Shown here piece by piece: positions 33,751 to 45,624 of a DNA stretch of 64,000 nucleotides. Origin of the DNA: Akanthomyces muscarius. Its lineage: Eukaryota; Ascomycota; Sordariomycetes; Hypocreales; Cordycipitaceae. The DNA is taken from the NCBI RefSeq assembly GCF_028009165.1, contig NC_079245.1:3844001-3908000 (forward strand). Reading direction: 5' to 3'. Below the pieces are notes generated by a model. That model was given only the letters and a program-made list of their open reading frames with translations, was not told where the DNA came from and made no database searches. Every line of letters starts with the position of its first letter. Within the stretch, counting starts at the first letter, position 1. The translations under genes and the position numbers were made by a program.

Positions 33751-34347
33751 GCTGCTTTGCCCTCAAGAAAACCGTCGACTTCCCCAAGAAGCGTCAAATT
33801 TGCTGACGGGCGTCGCTATGTTTCGGCGGTGCCCGAATGTGGCGCAGGATGGGCTAGTGCCGAGCTGAAGCCTAAATCTTCGATAGAATAAAGACGAAGC
33901 TGACACAAAAAATTAGACCTATCAAGGCCCGTATTAATTGCTGGCTCGCTCACGCTGCGTAGAGCTCGTCGTCGTTATGCTCGTGTCACATCGTCTATAG
34001 CTGTATTGGATGTACTCGGTTCTAGACCAAGCCTTGGCGCACCGATTCGGAGTGAAGAAACAGGTGGATCCAGTACAGGCCTAGCCCTCTTCAATGTAGC
34101 CGTACCTGAGCAATGATTAAGTAATCAGTTAACGGAGGAAGAGTCATTTTGAGCTAAAGAAGGGTCCCGAAAGTACAGTGATATAACAGATCGCCGTGCG
34201 ACTGATTTCTCTTGCTATAGGATAGCGGCGTTTGTGGCCGGGATGCGTGCTACCAGCGCCATGGTCGAAGGCACAAACCTGAGATTTGCAGGATTCAATC
34301 TGACACGCAATTTGTTTCTTCCAGACCGATGGCGCATCCAAGCTCTA
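33751..34347. other. Intergenic region before transposon copy 2
   Basis: About 600 bp, no convincing gene. It contains the 3' region of the hydrolase gene and ends at the TA target site of the pogo-like element. Confidence 0.6.
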
Positions 34348-34391
34348 ACGTCAACAACCCACTTTCGGGCCATTCCCACTTTCGGGCCAGT
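34348..34391 (+). repeat. Left terminal inverted repeat, pogo-like copy 2
   Basis: 44 bp beginning ACGTCAACAACCCACTTTCG. Contains CCCACTTTCGGGCC twice as a direct repeat, probably two transposase-binding sites. It matches the right end perfectly and shares ACGTC..C.ACCCACTTTC with copy 1. Confidence 0.92.
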
Positions 34392-36092
34392 AATTCCCAG
34401 CCACCTCCATCCCTAACCTACATTACTAGAGCCGTGTTTTCTCGCACAATAATAATTATTTTAGCGTTAAAATTAAACTATTATATTATTATGCCTTAAT
34501 ACACCAAATAAGAACTTTAAAATGCTATATAGGACGTTATTAGCGGCTATAGTATCTAGAAGGCGGCTAGCTGATAGGGAGTACCTTATTAGACAATATA
34601 GAACCGTATAAACGGCCAGATAACACGAAAAGAGGCCTTTAAGCTAATATAACAGCTTCTAGCCTCTTAAAAAGCGTCTCTTATCACCTAGATCCTAATT
34701 TAGGACTCTATAAGTAACCCGCTAAGCTATAAGAGCTACTAGAAGATAGCTAGGTTCTTATCTATCACTAATAGTAACCTTTAACTAATTAGTGTAAATT
34801 AGTTATATAGCTTCCTAGCTTAAAATATAGAGGTTAGGTCCTTAAAAGGTAAGAGACTTAATTTCTAACATCTTAATAGCGCTTTAACTTATACTATATA
34901 GGCTTTCTTTAAGCTATTAATAATCCTAGTACTTATAAAGATACCCCTAAAGAACTAATAGAATATAGATAAGACAGGGCTTATAATAGGTCTCTAAGAG
35001 AATAGCTTAGTATTAGGGTTATCTTAGAAGAAGATTGCCCTAAAGGGTTAGGATAGAGCTAAACCTATTAGTACTATTTAATAGAAAGAATATTTAATAA
35101 TAGTAGTTTCTAGAAGAATTAAAGCCCTTTAAGAAGTGGTTTTTTAAGGTAATAGACTAAAGCTAGATAAATAATATAATTATAGTGTACTAACTTAAGA
35201 TAATATTTATACTAGAGATAAATCTAACTAATAATAATAACTAACACTTTCTTATTATTAACAGCTATAATAGCTACTATATATCTAAGTTTATATATAA
35301 ATATTATCTTTATAATATATTCCTTTTATTCCTACTAGCTTATAGCTCTTATATACTTTAACCTCTTAATATAGTAGTCTTTAGTCCTATTAAAGTTAGC
35401 TATAAAAAAGAGCTAGGAAAATAGCTAATAGATAATAACTTATTGCCTTTTAGAAAGTGAATTTTTCTTTAATACTATATAATTACTAAAAAGACTAGAA
35501 TATCTAAAAAGAATATCCTTATAAGGTAAAAGATAGCTAGCTTATAGCTAGTTAGTATAGTAAAGCTATTAATAAGCCTATTAATAGCTAAGAGCCTACT
35601 AATAATACTAATAATAGTATCTATAGAGCTAGAAAAGGCACTTAATATTAGTCTTCTAGAGGTTAAAATACCTATATAGAGATAATAGATTCGCCGCCTT
35701 CTTTAGGCTAGTACGAGCTATTTAACCGACTAGTATATAATCTAACTAATATAGCGGAAGATTAAGAAGCAATTTAATATCTAATAAGCCTAAATTTGCC
35801 TCTAAGTAAGTTAAATATTAAAGCTTAAAGTAAAAGTAAAGCTTATTAAACCCTTTAAACATAAGTTAGTTAACACAAATCCTAATAAAACCTTTACTAT
35901 AGTTATAGACGTTAAAAACACCTATTCTTAGCTAAAAGAGTAATTAATAGGTCTTAAGCACCGGCACACTATTATACTATCAGAATTATAATTATTTAGC
36001 TCCTAGGCTATCTAATAGTGTAATTTTTATAATTAGTTAATTTTTAATATATTTATTATAAGGCAGTTACGTAGCGCCTCCTGACTAGAGAA

Positions 36093-36136
36093 ACTGGCCC
36101 GAAAGTGGGAATGGCCCGAAAGTGGGTTGTTGACGT
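36093..36136 (-). repeat. Right terminal inverted repeat, pogo-like copy 2
   Basis: Exact reverse complement of 34348-34391; followed by TA. Confidence 0.92.
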
Positions 36137-37403
36137 TACAGCACATTTTCGTCGGACAGGTTTAACGTAGCTGCTGCTGATTTCGCCGTCGATGGCTGGC
36201 GTCACAGGCTGGGACTGGAAAAAATTGACGAGGCGTGGGAGCAGCTTGGGTTGCTCGCCATATGAGAGTACGTGAAACTTGTAAAAAAAAAAAAAAAATT
36301 GATCTGGCCCATATTAAGGTCTCAGCTTCCGGCACCTTTATACCGAGAATATTTATCAGACCATCACCCCAAGTAGGTAACCTCAGAAACGGAGGCCTTT
36401 CAGGTGTGCTATTAATATAGGACCAATACACATGTGCTTGCATTTTAATGGAACTCATCCGCAGCATCACATCTGCGAGGACGTCAGATTCCTTTAGATT
36501 CCTAAGACTGAGACAGCCACCATCGTGCAGGTGGGGTCGGAATCGGCGCCGCCAATGACGGAGCTGGGAGAGAGCACTTATGAGACAGACTTAGTCGGCA
36601 TCGTGACGGAGGAATTGTAGCTTAAATTCCTATCAGTGGCCTATGCTGAAGCCACGGAAAGTCGGCAACGCCCACAAAATCTCCGTGCGAGGAGAGGTAA
36701 CGCAGCCAGTCTCGCCTGACGGCCAGAGACAGCATGGCGAGCAAACGCGACAAAGACTACACTGGCTGCACACCTTCGTCGGTGACTGCGTATTGAATTG
36801 ATATAGTTTAGATCATTTACTCAACGAAGCACGAGTGGACCCGTTTACAATGACACGAGTATAGCAGCCGCTCAGCATCACACTGCTGCGCCGGTCCGGT
36901 GGCCTAATCCTCATCACGACGACCACCGCGGGCGAACAGCTTGGTCCTGTCTCCCTCGAGTCACAGGCCCACCTCTTACAGGTTGCCGATTCTCACAAAA
37001 CTGGTGGCGAGCCGACAGCTAACCATTCCAGTGTGCGCTTAATATTGCAAGGCGGGAGGGCTGCACGCTGCACATCACTGCGTGATGGGTAGGCTCTTCG
37101 GTTATGTGTCTTACAAGCAGAGCAGCATTCCTGACCTTGAGACGCTTTCTCCAGCATCCCGGCCCCCTCGGAAATCGAGAAGCGTTCAGGCAATCAAAAA
37201 TAAAAAGGAACGCGGAGCCGGCTACTCACGGGAATTAAATTTGAAGAAGATACACAATCCCCTTTTCTAAGCTTTGAAAGTTCTCCGAGCTCCCGATATT
37301 TGGACCGACCTTTTTGGCCTAGGGTTTAAGCTTCAACTGCAGAACGACGACGAACGAGCTGATCCATTGGAGGAGGCGCTAGGGAAATTCGGAAGACGCC
37401 GAA
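36137..37403. other. Intergenic region after transposon copy 2
   Basis: About 1.3 kb with normal base composition. Includes a run of about 16 A near 36283-36298. The - strand frame 36162-36470 has no domain. The stretch directly before 37404 should hold the MFS promoter. No gene seen. Confidence 0.55.
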
Positions 37404-38880
37404 ATGAGGAGTGCAGCCTCTGTGACGGATGAGGAGGCAACGATATACTCTCCGGCAACGTCGATTGACAACGAGAAGCATGAGTCGCTCAAGACAAGCT
37501 CAACAGTGCACCCCCCCGATCGAGGGTTGCACGCATGGCTTTTTCTGGCCGGCTCCTTTTTAATCGAAGGTCTAGCACTTGGTAAGCTGCCACTGAGAAG
37601 AAAACGCGCGAGAGCTACTGACATGTTTTGTGCTTCCCTATCGACAGGCTTTCCTGGTGCCTACGGTGTATTCCAAGACTATTACAGCACACACCTACCG
37701 TTCCAAAACGACTCGAGCTTGCCAACGGTCTCTACCTGCGCCATGGTATGCAAGATACGCTGAATGATGACCAACATCTCTCACTGACACATAAAAGGGT
37801 ATCATGTATCTAGGCATGCCCGTCACCATGGGAATCCAACGACTTTCCCCTCGATTGAGCGCTTGGTCTCCTCTTATCGGCATCTTCGTTATGGCGGGCG
37901 CCCTTGTCGCCGCCTCATTCGCCACGACAGTCTCCCACTTGATCGGCACACAAGGGATCCTTTTCGCGGTTGGAAGCTCACTATCGTACTGTCCTTGTAT
38001 CGCGTTTCTCAACGACTGGTTCGACCGACGAAAGGGCATGGCCTACGGAATCATGTGGGCAGGCACCGGGCTCTCGGGCTCCGTTCTCCCCTTTGTGCTG
38101 CAATATCTCCTAGGCGGTTATGGATATCAATACACATTAAGGGTCTGCGCCGTGGCTCTTGTGGTCATTACACTTCCTGTGGTCTATTTTGTCAAGCCTC
38201 GTCTGCCGCCCAGTCAGCTCATTCCTCAAAGCAACCCATTCAACTTTCGCTTTACACTAAGCCAGACATTTATGCTGCATCAACTCGCCAACGTTTTCCA
38301 GGCGTTGGGCTTTTTCCTGCCGAGCATCTTCCTACCAACTTATGCGCGATCGGTACTCGGCGCGAGTGAGTTTGTGGCCGCAAGCACAATCTTGCTCCTC
38401 AACCTCGCCTCGACTGTTGGATGCCCTACCATGGGCTGGCTATCCGACAACTACCACGTTGCTCGATGTTTGTTCATCGCCACTGTCGGCGCTTCGTTGG
38501 CCACGTTTCTGCTTTGGGGTTTCACGACTACAGTGCCGTCGCTGCTCATCTACTGCGCCTTCTACGGCTTGTTTGCGGGCTCGTATACATCGGCTTGGAC
38601 TGGGCTCATGCGGCAGATTACGACAGATGATACTATTAGTGACAGATATTCGTGCGAAGATACAGACCCAGTGATGGTGCTTTCAGTGCTTGCTGCCGGT
38701 AGAGGCATTGGAAGCGTCTTGTCTGGCCCCCTCAGCCAGGCGCTGGTGGGTGACTACTGGCATGTGCGCACATACGGCGCGTACGGCACGATGTATGGAC
38801 CATTGGTCATTTTCACAGGGCTCACTGCTGCGCTGAGCGGAATTGTGCTGTTTTGGAGACATATTGGGTGGATACATTAA
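37404..38880 (+). CDS. MFS transporter, monocarboxylate porter-like
   Basis: Exons 37404-37581, 37648-37745 and 37798-38880, 452 residues with about 12 membrane helices. The N-terminal cytosolic part carries a Ser/Thr-rich stretch, then DRGLHAWLFLAGSFLIEGLALG-FPGAYGVFQDYY, the first helix and loop typical of fungal monocarboxylate/MCH-type porters. The loop between helices 2 and 3 reads GIQRLSPRLSA. A basic loop FDRRKGMAYGI lies between helices 4 and 5, and helix 5 contains GLSGSVLPF. Both introns fall in the N-terminal part and keep frame. Substrate (organic acid, riboflavin or similar) cannot be predicted. Located on the plasma or an internal membrane. Tail-to-tail with the hexosaminidase gene, 268 bp apart. 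Confidence 0.9.
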
Positions 38881-39148
38881 GAGTGTTCTGGATTCGAGAA
38901 ACCCCCCAAAATCGCCAGTGCTGTAAAGCACAACTGTATCTATTTTCTTCATGCTGAAAGTATCTACAGTTCCCCGGTACAGGGACTACTAACCCTTTTA
39001 TCAGATACCCAGAACCAAGCTCTCATGTACTTTCAAAAGGCTTCGTCCGCTCAGAGCAGACAATGCTTGAAAATTAGTACTTAAATCAAAATTTTATGAC
39101 TGTATTTACACGAAAAAAAATATGCTCAAGGATATCCAGTTTCTATAT

Positions 39149-41435
39149 TCAGAAGCCAATGTACATAGCAACGACAAAAATTGCGATCAAGAAATGCGCA
39201 CTGGGCAACTCCCGACTAGCAGATGATGCCCCTGGCTTCAAGTCGCCAATTCCGTCAGTGGTCAGCGTAAAATCGCGCACCTTGCCTTGCCAGCCAGTAA
39301 TCCGGCGAATGGGTGCTTCAATGGCCATTTCATGCCATCGCAATGGCGCGCCGTAGTAGCTCATCTCTGTCAGGAACTCCTCCTCCTCGAATATCTTGTC
39401 ACCCTTATCATTGTAGGCCGACGCGAAAGTCCTGGGGCCATCGCCGCTTACCTCTAAGCGAACCCATGACTGCAAAGGAATGGTCTTGTTTAGTCTGTAA
39501 TAGATGCCAGATGCGAACAGGGTGACATTCGGCGTAAGCATGAGGGTTGAGTCTGACCCGGACACGAGGGTTGTGTTCGTTTCATCCGAAACTTTATCGA
39601 TGTTGAGCGTCAAGGAAAGTTTGTAGTTTCTGCCTTTGGATGACCAAGGCGTCGTGATGTCACAGTCGGGTGACATAAAAATGCCGTCGTCGGCCCCCTT
39701 GCAAGTTGTTTTGGCATCATACTTGTTGCCTGACTTGTCTGTAACAGAGCCCCCCTTGAACTTGCGCAGATCATAGGAAAAGATGGTATTTTGCTTGGAT
39801 GGAATGCGGCGCTCCAGGTTTTGATCTGGAATCTTGGCCAAAAGCTTAGAAAGCAAGTTAGAATACTGATCATGAGTTAAATTGCCGCCCCAGTGTTTAT
39901 CAGCGAGGGCAGGGATGCCATCGCGCCAGGCGTAGTATGCTTCCGAGTAGACACTCGTATTGGCCCCATGATCGTTCCAAAGCGGTGATATGGCGCCTTC
40001 AATCAGCTTGTTGTCGCGCGACGGGTTTTGATCTGGCTTGCTGAGGTTAAAGATATTAGGGTACCAAGGCCCATGTCCATCAGGGTTGCCCGTGAATGTG
40101 GTTGAGGTGTTGACTGTTCGGCCGTAAGGGCCATCTTTCATGACAATATAATACATCTCATCAGAGTTAATGACAGAGTAGTTGTTCTTGATATAGTCCT
40201 CGTAAGGGTTATCAAACAGATAGGCCCAGTGCTGAATGGTGATATTCGAGTCCACCGCCGTAGAGGAGCCGGTATGTTTGACAGCAGGGAATGTGCCCCA
40301 GATGCGAATAGACTTGCTAGCTTCTTCGTTGATGAATGCCGACATTTCGTTGACAAACTTCTTATAGTCCTCCTCGGGGCCCTTGTATTCATCAGCGCCG
40401 ATGGAGACGACCGACGAATGAAACCACGGAAGAAACTCTTTCCAGACGGCTTTCATGGTTGGTATCGTATCAGGATGGGAGATATTAAGAAGGCTGAGAT
40501 CGCCCTCGTAACCAATTTGCGGGCGCCATTGTACAATAGGCAGGCAATGACCCGGCGCCTCGATCTCAGGAATGACGGCGACACCGCGCTGGGCGCACCT
40601 ATTCTGAATGTCCTCGAAGTCGTCCCTGGTGTACGACTCGTTGGCGTACTTAGCGAGTCCAGACACCTCGCTGCTGTCTGACCACAGGCGGAAACGCGCA
40701 TAGGTCTCGTTGTAGTTTTCGGGCGTATATGTCGGTACAATCGTGTTGTCGCTGAGATGGATGTGAAAGGTATTTTGCTTGAAGAAGGATATGTAGGAGC
40801 ACATGTCGATGAGGAATTGCTTGGGGTAAAAATGACGACCGCAGTCAAGCATCATTCCTCGTGTCGACCAGCCAGGAGCATCATCGCCCTGGCCAGTCGG
40901 AACCGCGCCCTCGTCTCCCAGGATGGCTTGCTGTAGAAGCGTCCGTGTCCCCCACCATGCCCCTAAGGAACTGGCGCCGCGGATGGTGACGCCATCTTCC
41001 TCGGCGACGATGGTGTAGCCTTCGCTGTTCGATCGTCCTGCGGCGTCTAGAAATTCGTGCTCGCTGTCGATGGTCAAGAATATGGTGTTGGATTCGCGCT
41101 TGTCGCCATCTTTCGCTGTGACTGTCTTGTTGAACACCTCTTGGAGGTCTTGCGCAAACGTCGCGCCAAACTCGTATAAAGTCGGTGGAATCAGGGTCAG
41201 TCCACTTTTGTCGGTTGTCTTCGTGTATTTCGTGTCGACGATGATCGTGGCAACAGAATCAAGCTTGAAAGTTTTCTTGCCGTCGACCTTGAATGGCACA
41301 GTCGGGATGCCAGGGAGCTGGGCCAAGGTGGCGTCTGGGCTTGGTTAGTGGCAAAGTTGAGTTTCGGAATGCAGCCGCAGACTGTAACGTACCAGCGAGA
41401 AATAAACCCAACAGCAAGCTGGGAGAGGACCGCAT
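39149..41435 (-). CDS. Secreted beta-N-acetylhexosaminidase (GH20), probably GPI-anchored
   Basis: Exons 41435-41393 and 41334-39149, 742 residues. The short first exon gives a signal peptide (MRSSPSLLLGLFLA) that joins in phase to DATLAQLPGIPTV. GH20b-like N-terminal domain (about residues 20-155), then the catalytic barrel beginning WSTRGMMLDCGRHFYP. The catalytic Asp-Glu pair is in SIGADEYKGP (about residue 325); substrate residues include FHIHLSDN and PEIEAPGH. A C-terminal beta-domain of about 230 residues follows, ending in a Ser/Ala-rich site and hydrophobic tail (PSAHFLIAIFVVAMYIGF), the pattern of a GPI signal. It removes terminal GlcNAc from chitooligosaccharides or glycans. It is longer than the usual 600-residue fungal enzymes because of the C-terminal domain. 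Intact. Confidence 0.92.
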
Positions 41436-42184
41436 TATGGCAAGACAAACGATCTTGCGACCAGAAGAGAAAAGAGATATTTCGATATTCCGTGGCAAGA
41501 CTTTGGCCAGTGCTGTTTGGGGAGGCGATGTTTTTAATTTCCGTGCGAGCACTTCCCCGAGCCTAGCCTGAGACTTGCTAGCCTGATGCAAGGGACATTT
41601 TCCATCTGGATACGGGGTCTGCCCCTGTTATTTACGCACGGCTTTGTGCACCAACACTGCAGAGCCTCGCACCTTGTTACCTCAGTTGCCAGTAACTCAC
41701 CAAATGAGTGCTTACTCAGTATGATTGACTACGAAAATCGCATCTGCCGATGTTTAGCTGCCCTCCTCACTGCCAAGCCCAACAAGCATGACAACAAGAC
41801 GAAGGCAGCTAGGCATCTAGGCAAGTTTATTGCAACCTTGTCTCGGTTGTACAAGGCAATTTCTAATGCAATCAGCTATGTGACTTGCGCATGTAAGAGA
41901 CAGTAATACATGATTGAAATGTTGCGGGCGCTTGTGTAATCATTCGAGTCACAGAAACCTTTCATCCCATAAAATAGTCCTCAAGATTTTGAGTCGCTTC
42001 TTTCTTTCCTCTGCTAGTATGTGTTGACTTCCTTCAAGGGCATCCCTTAGTATTCGGTGACGCCTCTGGAACATTTTGAGCACATAGCTTTAGATTGCCT
42101 AACGTAGACATGCACTCAGCCCGTCTGACTTTAACCTCACTGCATAGCGAGAACATTTGTAGTAGCACTAGTTGATCAGCAAAG
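41436..42184. other. Intergenic region
   Basis: About 750 bp between two - strand genes, so it is the promoter region of the hexosaminidase and 3' region of the regulator. The small + frame at 41586-41906 has no domain. Confidence 0.6.
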
Positions 42185-43983
42185 TCAAGATGGAGACTGG
42201 TTGCTGTTCTCTAAAACTAGCATGGGGCTGGCGAAGCGATCCTTGTCCCAACTCTCTATAGTGTACTTTTGCAAGTACAGGATGCGATCCCCCAATTCCC
42301 CCAGCCCACCTCGCCTCTCGCAAAAGGCACCTGCCGCGTGAATAGCGGAGACAAACCCGTCCCGATACCAAGAGCCGATGCCCGGCCCTACAACAAAGGC
42401 GGTGTTGCGAGAAATGGCCTGCGTTGCTCCAATAAACACAGCATCCCAGTGTTCCAAGTCTTTTGATATTCCATCACGGCATATTTCTATCGGCCGTTTC
42501 CCCGTACGCCAAAGCAGCGAGTACAGAACCAGGCGAGTTTCCCAATATAAAAGGAGCGGAGCCACTTCCGGGTAACCGCGAAATGGCTGTTTGCTCTGTG
42601 ATGTGTTTTCCTCTGCTGCTGAAGCTACGCCTGCCAAGTGTGGTAACTCCTCCTCATACCCTGCGACCCATTCGTCAAGTTGAATTTGTAACTGATGCAC
42701 CAATTGGCGGGTTTTCCGGCACAGATCGCAAAACGACGGGGAGCTTGATGCTATACCTTTGCACGGCTCAATGACCCGCTCCCAAATGGTTGGTAGTTTG
42801 CCCTTGCAGTCCATTATCTTATCAACCAATGTTTTGGAGACTTTGGCCCATGGGATAGTGAGCCAGTCTCCCTCCATGACAAATGGTGGTTTGCGTTGCA
42901 TGATTCCGCGGTTTATCTATCACAACAAAACTTAAAATTAGTCCAGTTGTCTGCGGGTTTGATAGTAAGAGGTGGAGGACAAGACTTACCAGGATGCCCC
43001 TTGCCAACAAGAACATAGAGTGAAATGGCTCCACTTGAAAAGCAGCTGGGCCGACTAATTTGAGAATGGAAGTTATACCCAGGATATGGCTTTTCATGCC
43101 CGTCGACGTGGAGTAAAACATGGTAGACGGCACGTTAAACTTCATCGCCAGTTAACAACTCGTACAAGACCTAAGACGAGGAAGAAGATGCGCATACCTC
43201 ATACAGAAACAGTGTTACTGATGCCATCAGTAACTGGCCCCAATTCTGCTTGAACGACACGGCTTTAGACCGCATGTCCGAGACTGCTTTGACATATGCT
43301 TTCAGACCAGCTGCCTGTAAATTGGCATCATTGGTCACCGAAGAGCAAAACGAAGACGCCACGGCGACAGATATGGTCGACAGATTCCTATTTTCAAGAG
43401 CGCTGACAAAAAATTCGAGTTGGTAACCCCAGTCTTTGCGATCTAGGGGAAGGGTAAAGCTATAATACCGGTCGAGAATTGCAATTCGATGGATGGAGGG
43501 AGCGACAAAGGGGTTTGACGGTACCACATGTTGCCCGCCGGTATGCGAGCCAGATACACTTCCCTCGGGCTGGCTGCGTTTAGATGTTCCAGCGTGCTCT
43601 ACTTCTCCCGAGAAAACAAACTGGAACTCCTTCTTGAAGGGTTGGCAGTCGAGATTGCTCATGACACACTTGGTGCAGCGAGGGAGTTTGTTGTCACACT
43701 AATAATAATGATAATAATATTAATAATTTATCGGTTAGTTTTCTATTCTCTTTCCCGTGATTGGACGCGAGTTGAGAACCTGCGCTGCTAACCTCAGTTT
43801 GCAGCGTGATGGCCAACTCACCTTGATTTTTTTCCGCCGACAGTTGTCGCACCTGGCAGTTCTCGCCGGGGACGGCCGCATAGGCCGAGGTGCCGCCGCA
43901 ACGAGGGGTGAAGCATCTGCGATCCGGCCAGCTCGAGGCAGCACAACGCGAAATGCTAGGCCGTGGTCGCGTTTGGTATTCAT
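42185..43983 (-). CDS. Zn2Cys6 fungal transcription factor
   Basis: Exons 43983-43822, 43698-43198, 43139-42990 and 42916-42185, 514 residues. The DNA-binding binuclear cluster spans intron 1: CDNCRRKKIK before and CDNKLPRCTKCVMSNLDC after, giving the six cysteines with C-x2-C-x6-C-x6-C-x2-C-x6-C spacing. The middle region (about residues 100-400) is the DUF3468/fungal-specific TF type: YYSFTLPLDRKDWGYQLEFF, an activation/helical region VTLFLYE, then the LLARGIL and VMEGDWLTIPW segments conserved in this subfamily. Intron 1 is long for this window (123 bp). The start at 43983 is the first ATG giving an uninterrupted basic N-terminus; an upstream start is possible. Target genes unknown. It lies beside the hexosaminidase and MFS genes but there is no direct evidence it controls them. 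Confidence 0.88.
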
Positions 43984-45624
43984 GGTATGGACCTGCCAGC
44001 GTTCCCAAATCCGAGCCGCAAAATGCTTAGCGGAGCTGCAGCTAGACAGAGCGGTTCCGATAAACGGGTTGACAGACTAGATGTTCAGGGAGAGGCCCTG
44101 AGAGGACCAATGATCCTAGCCCTGCGCGGAAAAATGCCGAGCTACACCACTGTAAATACCGCTGCGTGACTAGTTAGTTACTCCACCAGCGCGCCCGTAC
44201 CCAGGCCCAAATAACTAACTAATAGGTGGCTACGGGGTCAATTGTACCATCTACAGGGCTGTCATATGCCCAATAACTACAGATTAGTCAGTCAGCTAAT
44301 AAGTCAGCTGCAACGAGGGTTGCGCTCGCGGCGCTGATACCCATTATAGGTTCACGGAGGCGGCGGCGTTGCACTTATTACACAGTGTCGGTTTCTCACG
44401 CGATATATAAGCCCTGTCACCACAGCCGACGGAAGATTTTTCTCCCCGGTACATTCTATGATAGTAATGTGTTTCCTTTGGTGACTAGTTTACTAAGCTC
44501 TGAAACTCGGACGGTGCGCACGGAATGACCACTGGCTGCTCGCTATCTGTAATGGACTTGCCCTAAGATTGGGGCACTGGTCGAAAATGCGGCAAGTTTT
44601 GACGTTGTCGAACCCTCATACATAGCCAATGTCACAGTCTAGCGATGGCAAAAATGTTTCGAATTTGTTTGCCGGCGAATCTTTCAGGGATTTCAGGCTT
44701 GGCGAGGATATTGGCCGTTTAGTCCTTGCCCAAGAAGCTTGGGGGGCCCTAGCATAGTGCAGCCTTCGGGCCGGCCACAGCAGGGGATCCTACCAACGAA
44801 GCATTGCGAGCCAGAAATTACGAATGGGGACGAACGAAGACGGAAGCGCCGCCGAAGATCTGCCACATGTATTGCAAAGAGGGAAACATGCTACCTCACG
44901 CTGGTATTTGCTAGAAGTTTCCGCTGGCAGATTTTCTGTCTATGCCTGCCAGGGAGCTTGCGTGCGACTCCGACCACTCCATGCTCGAGATTGGCTCTAG
45001 GCCGCCACGGCAGCGACTGGATCAGACGACGCAAAGCTCAGCTCCTCAACAGTACTAGTATCCGATGTGGTGTTTATTTTGTGGCACTTTCGTAGAAAAC
45101 CCTCTCTGATGACCGTCATAGCGATGATGTTGCCCTCACATCTGATCGAGTATTCGGCGTGGGGCTGTCAGCGTCGGGAGACAAGTATCAAGCCCTCTGG
45201 AAGGATCCCACTACACCCTCACTTGCTAGCCGCCTGTACTTCATCAAGGCAAATGAGGGATAAGAGTCACTGTGAGTCTACGAGACGTCCAAGTACAAAG
45301 TTACGCGCTGCCAAATTGAACTAGAATATATGGGAAGTTGACAGCACCGATGGACTGACTTTCAGCCTGCCCAAGGATAGCTAGGCCTCAGAGGCTTCTA
45401 AGGTAGATTGTAACCCTTGCCTATAATAGGTCTAGTTGAAAGGAAATAAAAAAAAGTGGCGTATCCGTATTTCAGATTGAGCATTTTGTCCATCCGTCTC
45501 TTCGAAATAGAAAGTATTGAGCTGGCCAGCACTCAGCAACAGTGGCAATGCTCGGAGACTCTGTGAATAATTTTTGCCCGAGAAACAGCAAGTCAAGTCC
45601 ACGCCCAAATAGTCAAGGCCAGCA
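43984..45624. other. Intergenic region (1.6 kb) with split TAGTTAGTTA inverted repeat
   Basis: No gene recognised. Frames at 44739-45095 and 45067-45324 (+) show no domain. TAGTTAGTTA at about 44171-44180 is followed by its inverse TAACTAACTA about 30 bp later (to about 44222). Upstream part would be the regulator's promoter. Confidence 0.5.

Larger units (their letters stand above)
34348..36136 (+). mobile_element. RIP-decayed pogo/Fot1-like DNA transposon, copy 2
   Basis: A 1789-bp AT-rich element with perfect 44-bp inverted ends flanked by TA (34346-34347, 36137-36138). A transposase start survives at 34491 (ATG CCT TAA TAC ACC AAA TAA GAA CTT). Stops at codons 3 and 7 sit where C-to-T change of CAA or CGA would give TAA, and the following codons, read with that change in mind, match the N-terminal helix-turn-helix (Psq type) of pogo-family transposases. 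So the coding strand is +. Remaining sequence holds many further stops. It is paralogous along its length to copy 1, with recognisable blocks in the same order, but the two are clearly diverged. No functional transposase. Confidence 0.88.

Noticed and set aside
36162..36470. - strand frame next to transposon copy 2
   Set aside because: Outside the inverted repeats, no domain, contains a homopolymer-derived run of Phe; not a gene.
42822..43662. Two or three separate small - strand genes
   Set aside because: Their frames join through introns into one Zn2Cys6 regulator; split only because of introns.
44739..45324. Overlapping + strand frames that might be a broken gene
   Set aside because: No motif could be recognised in any frame; arginine-rich composition suggests chance.
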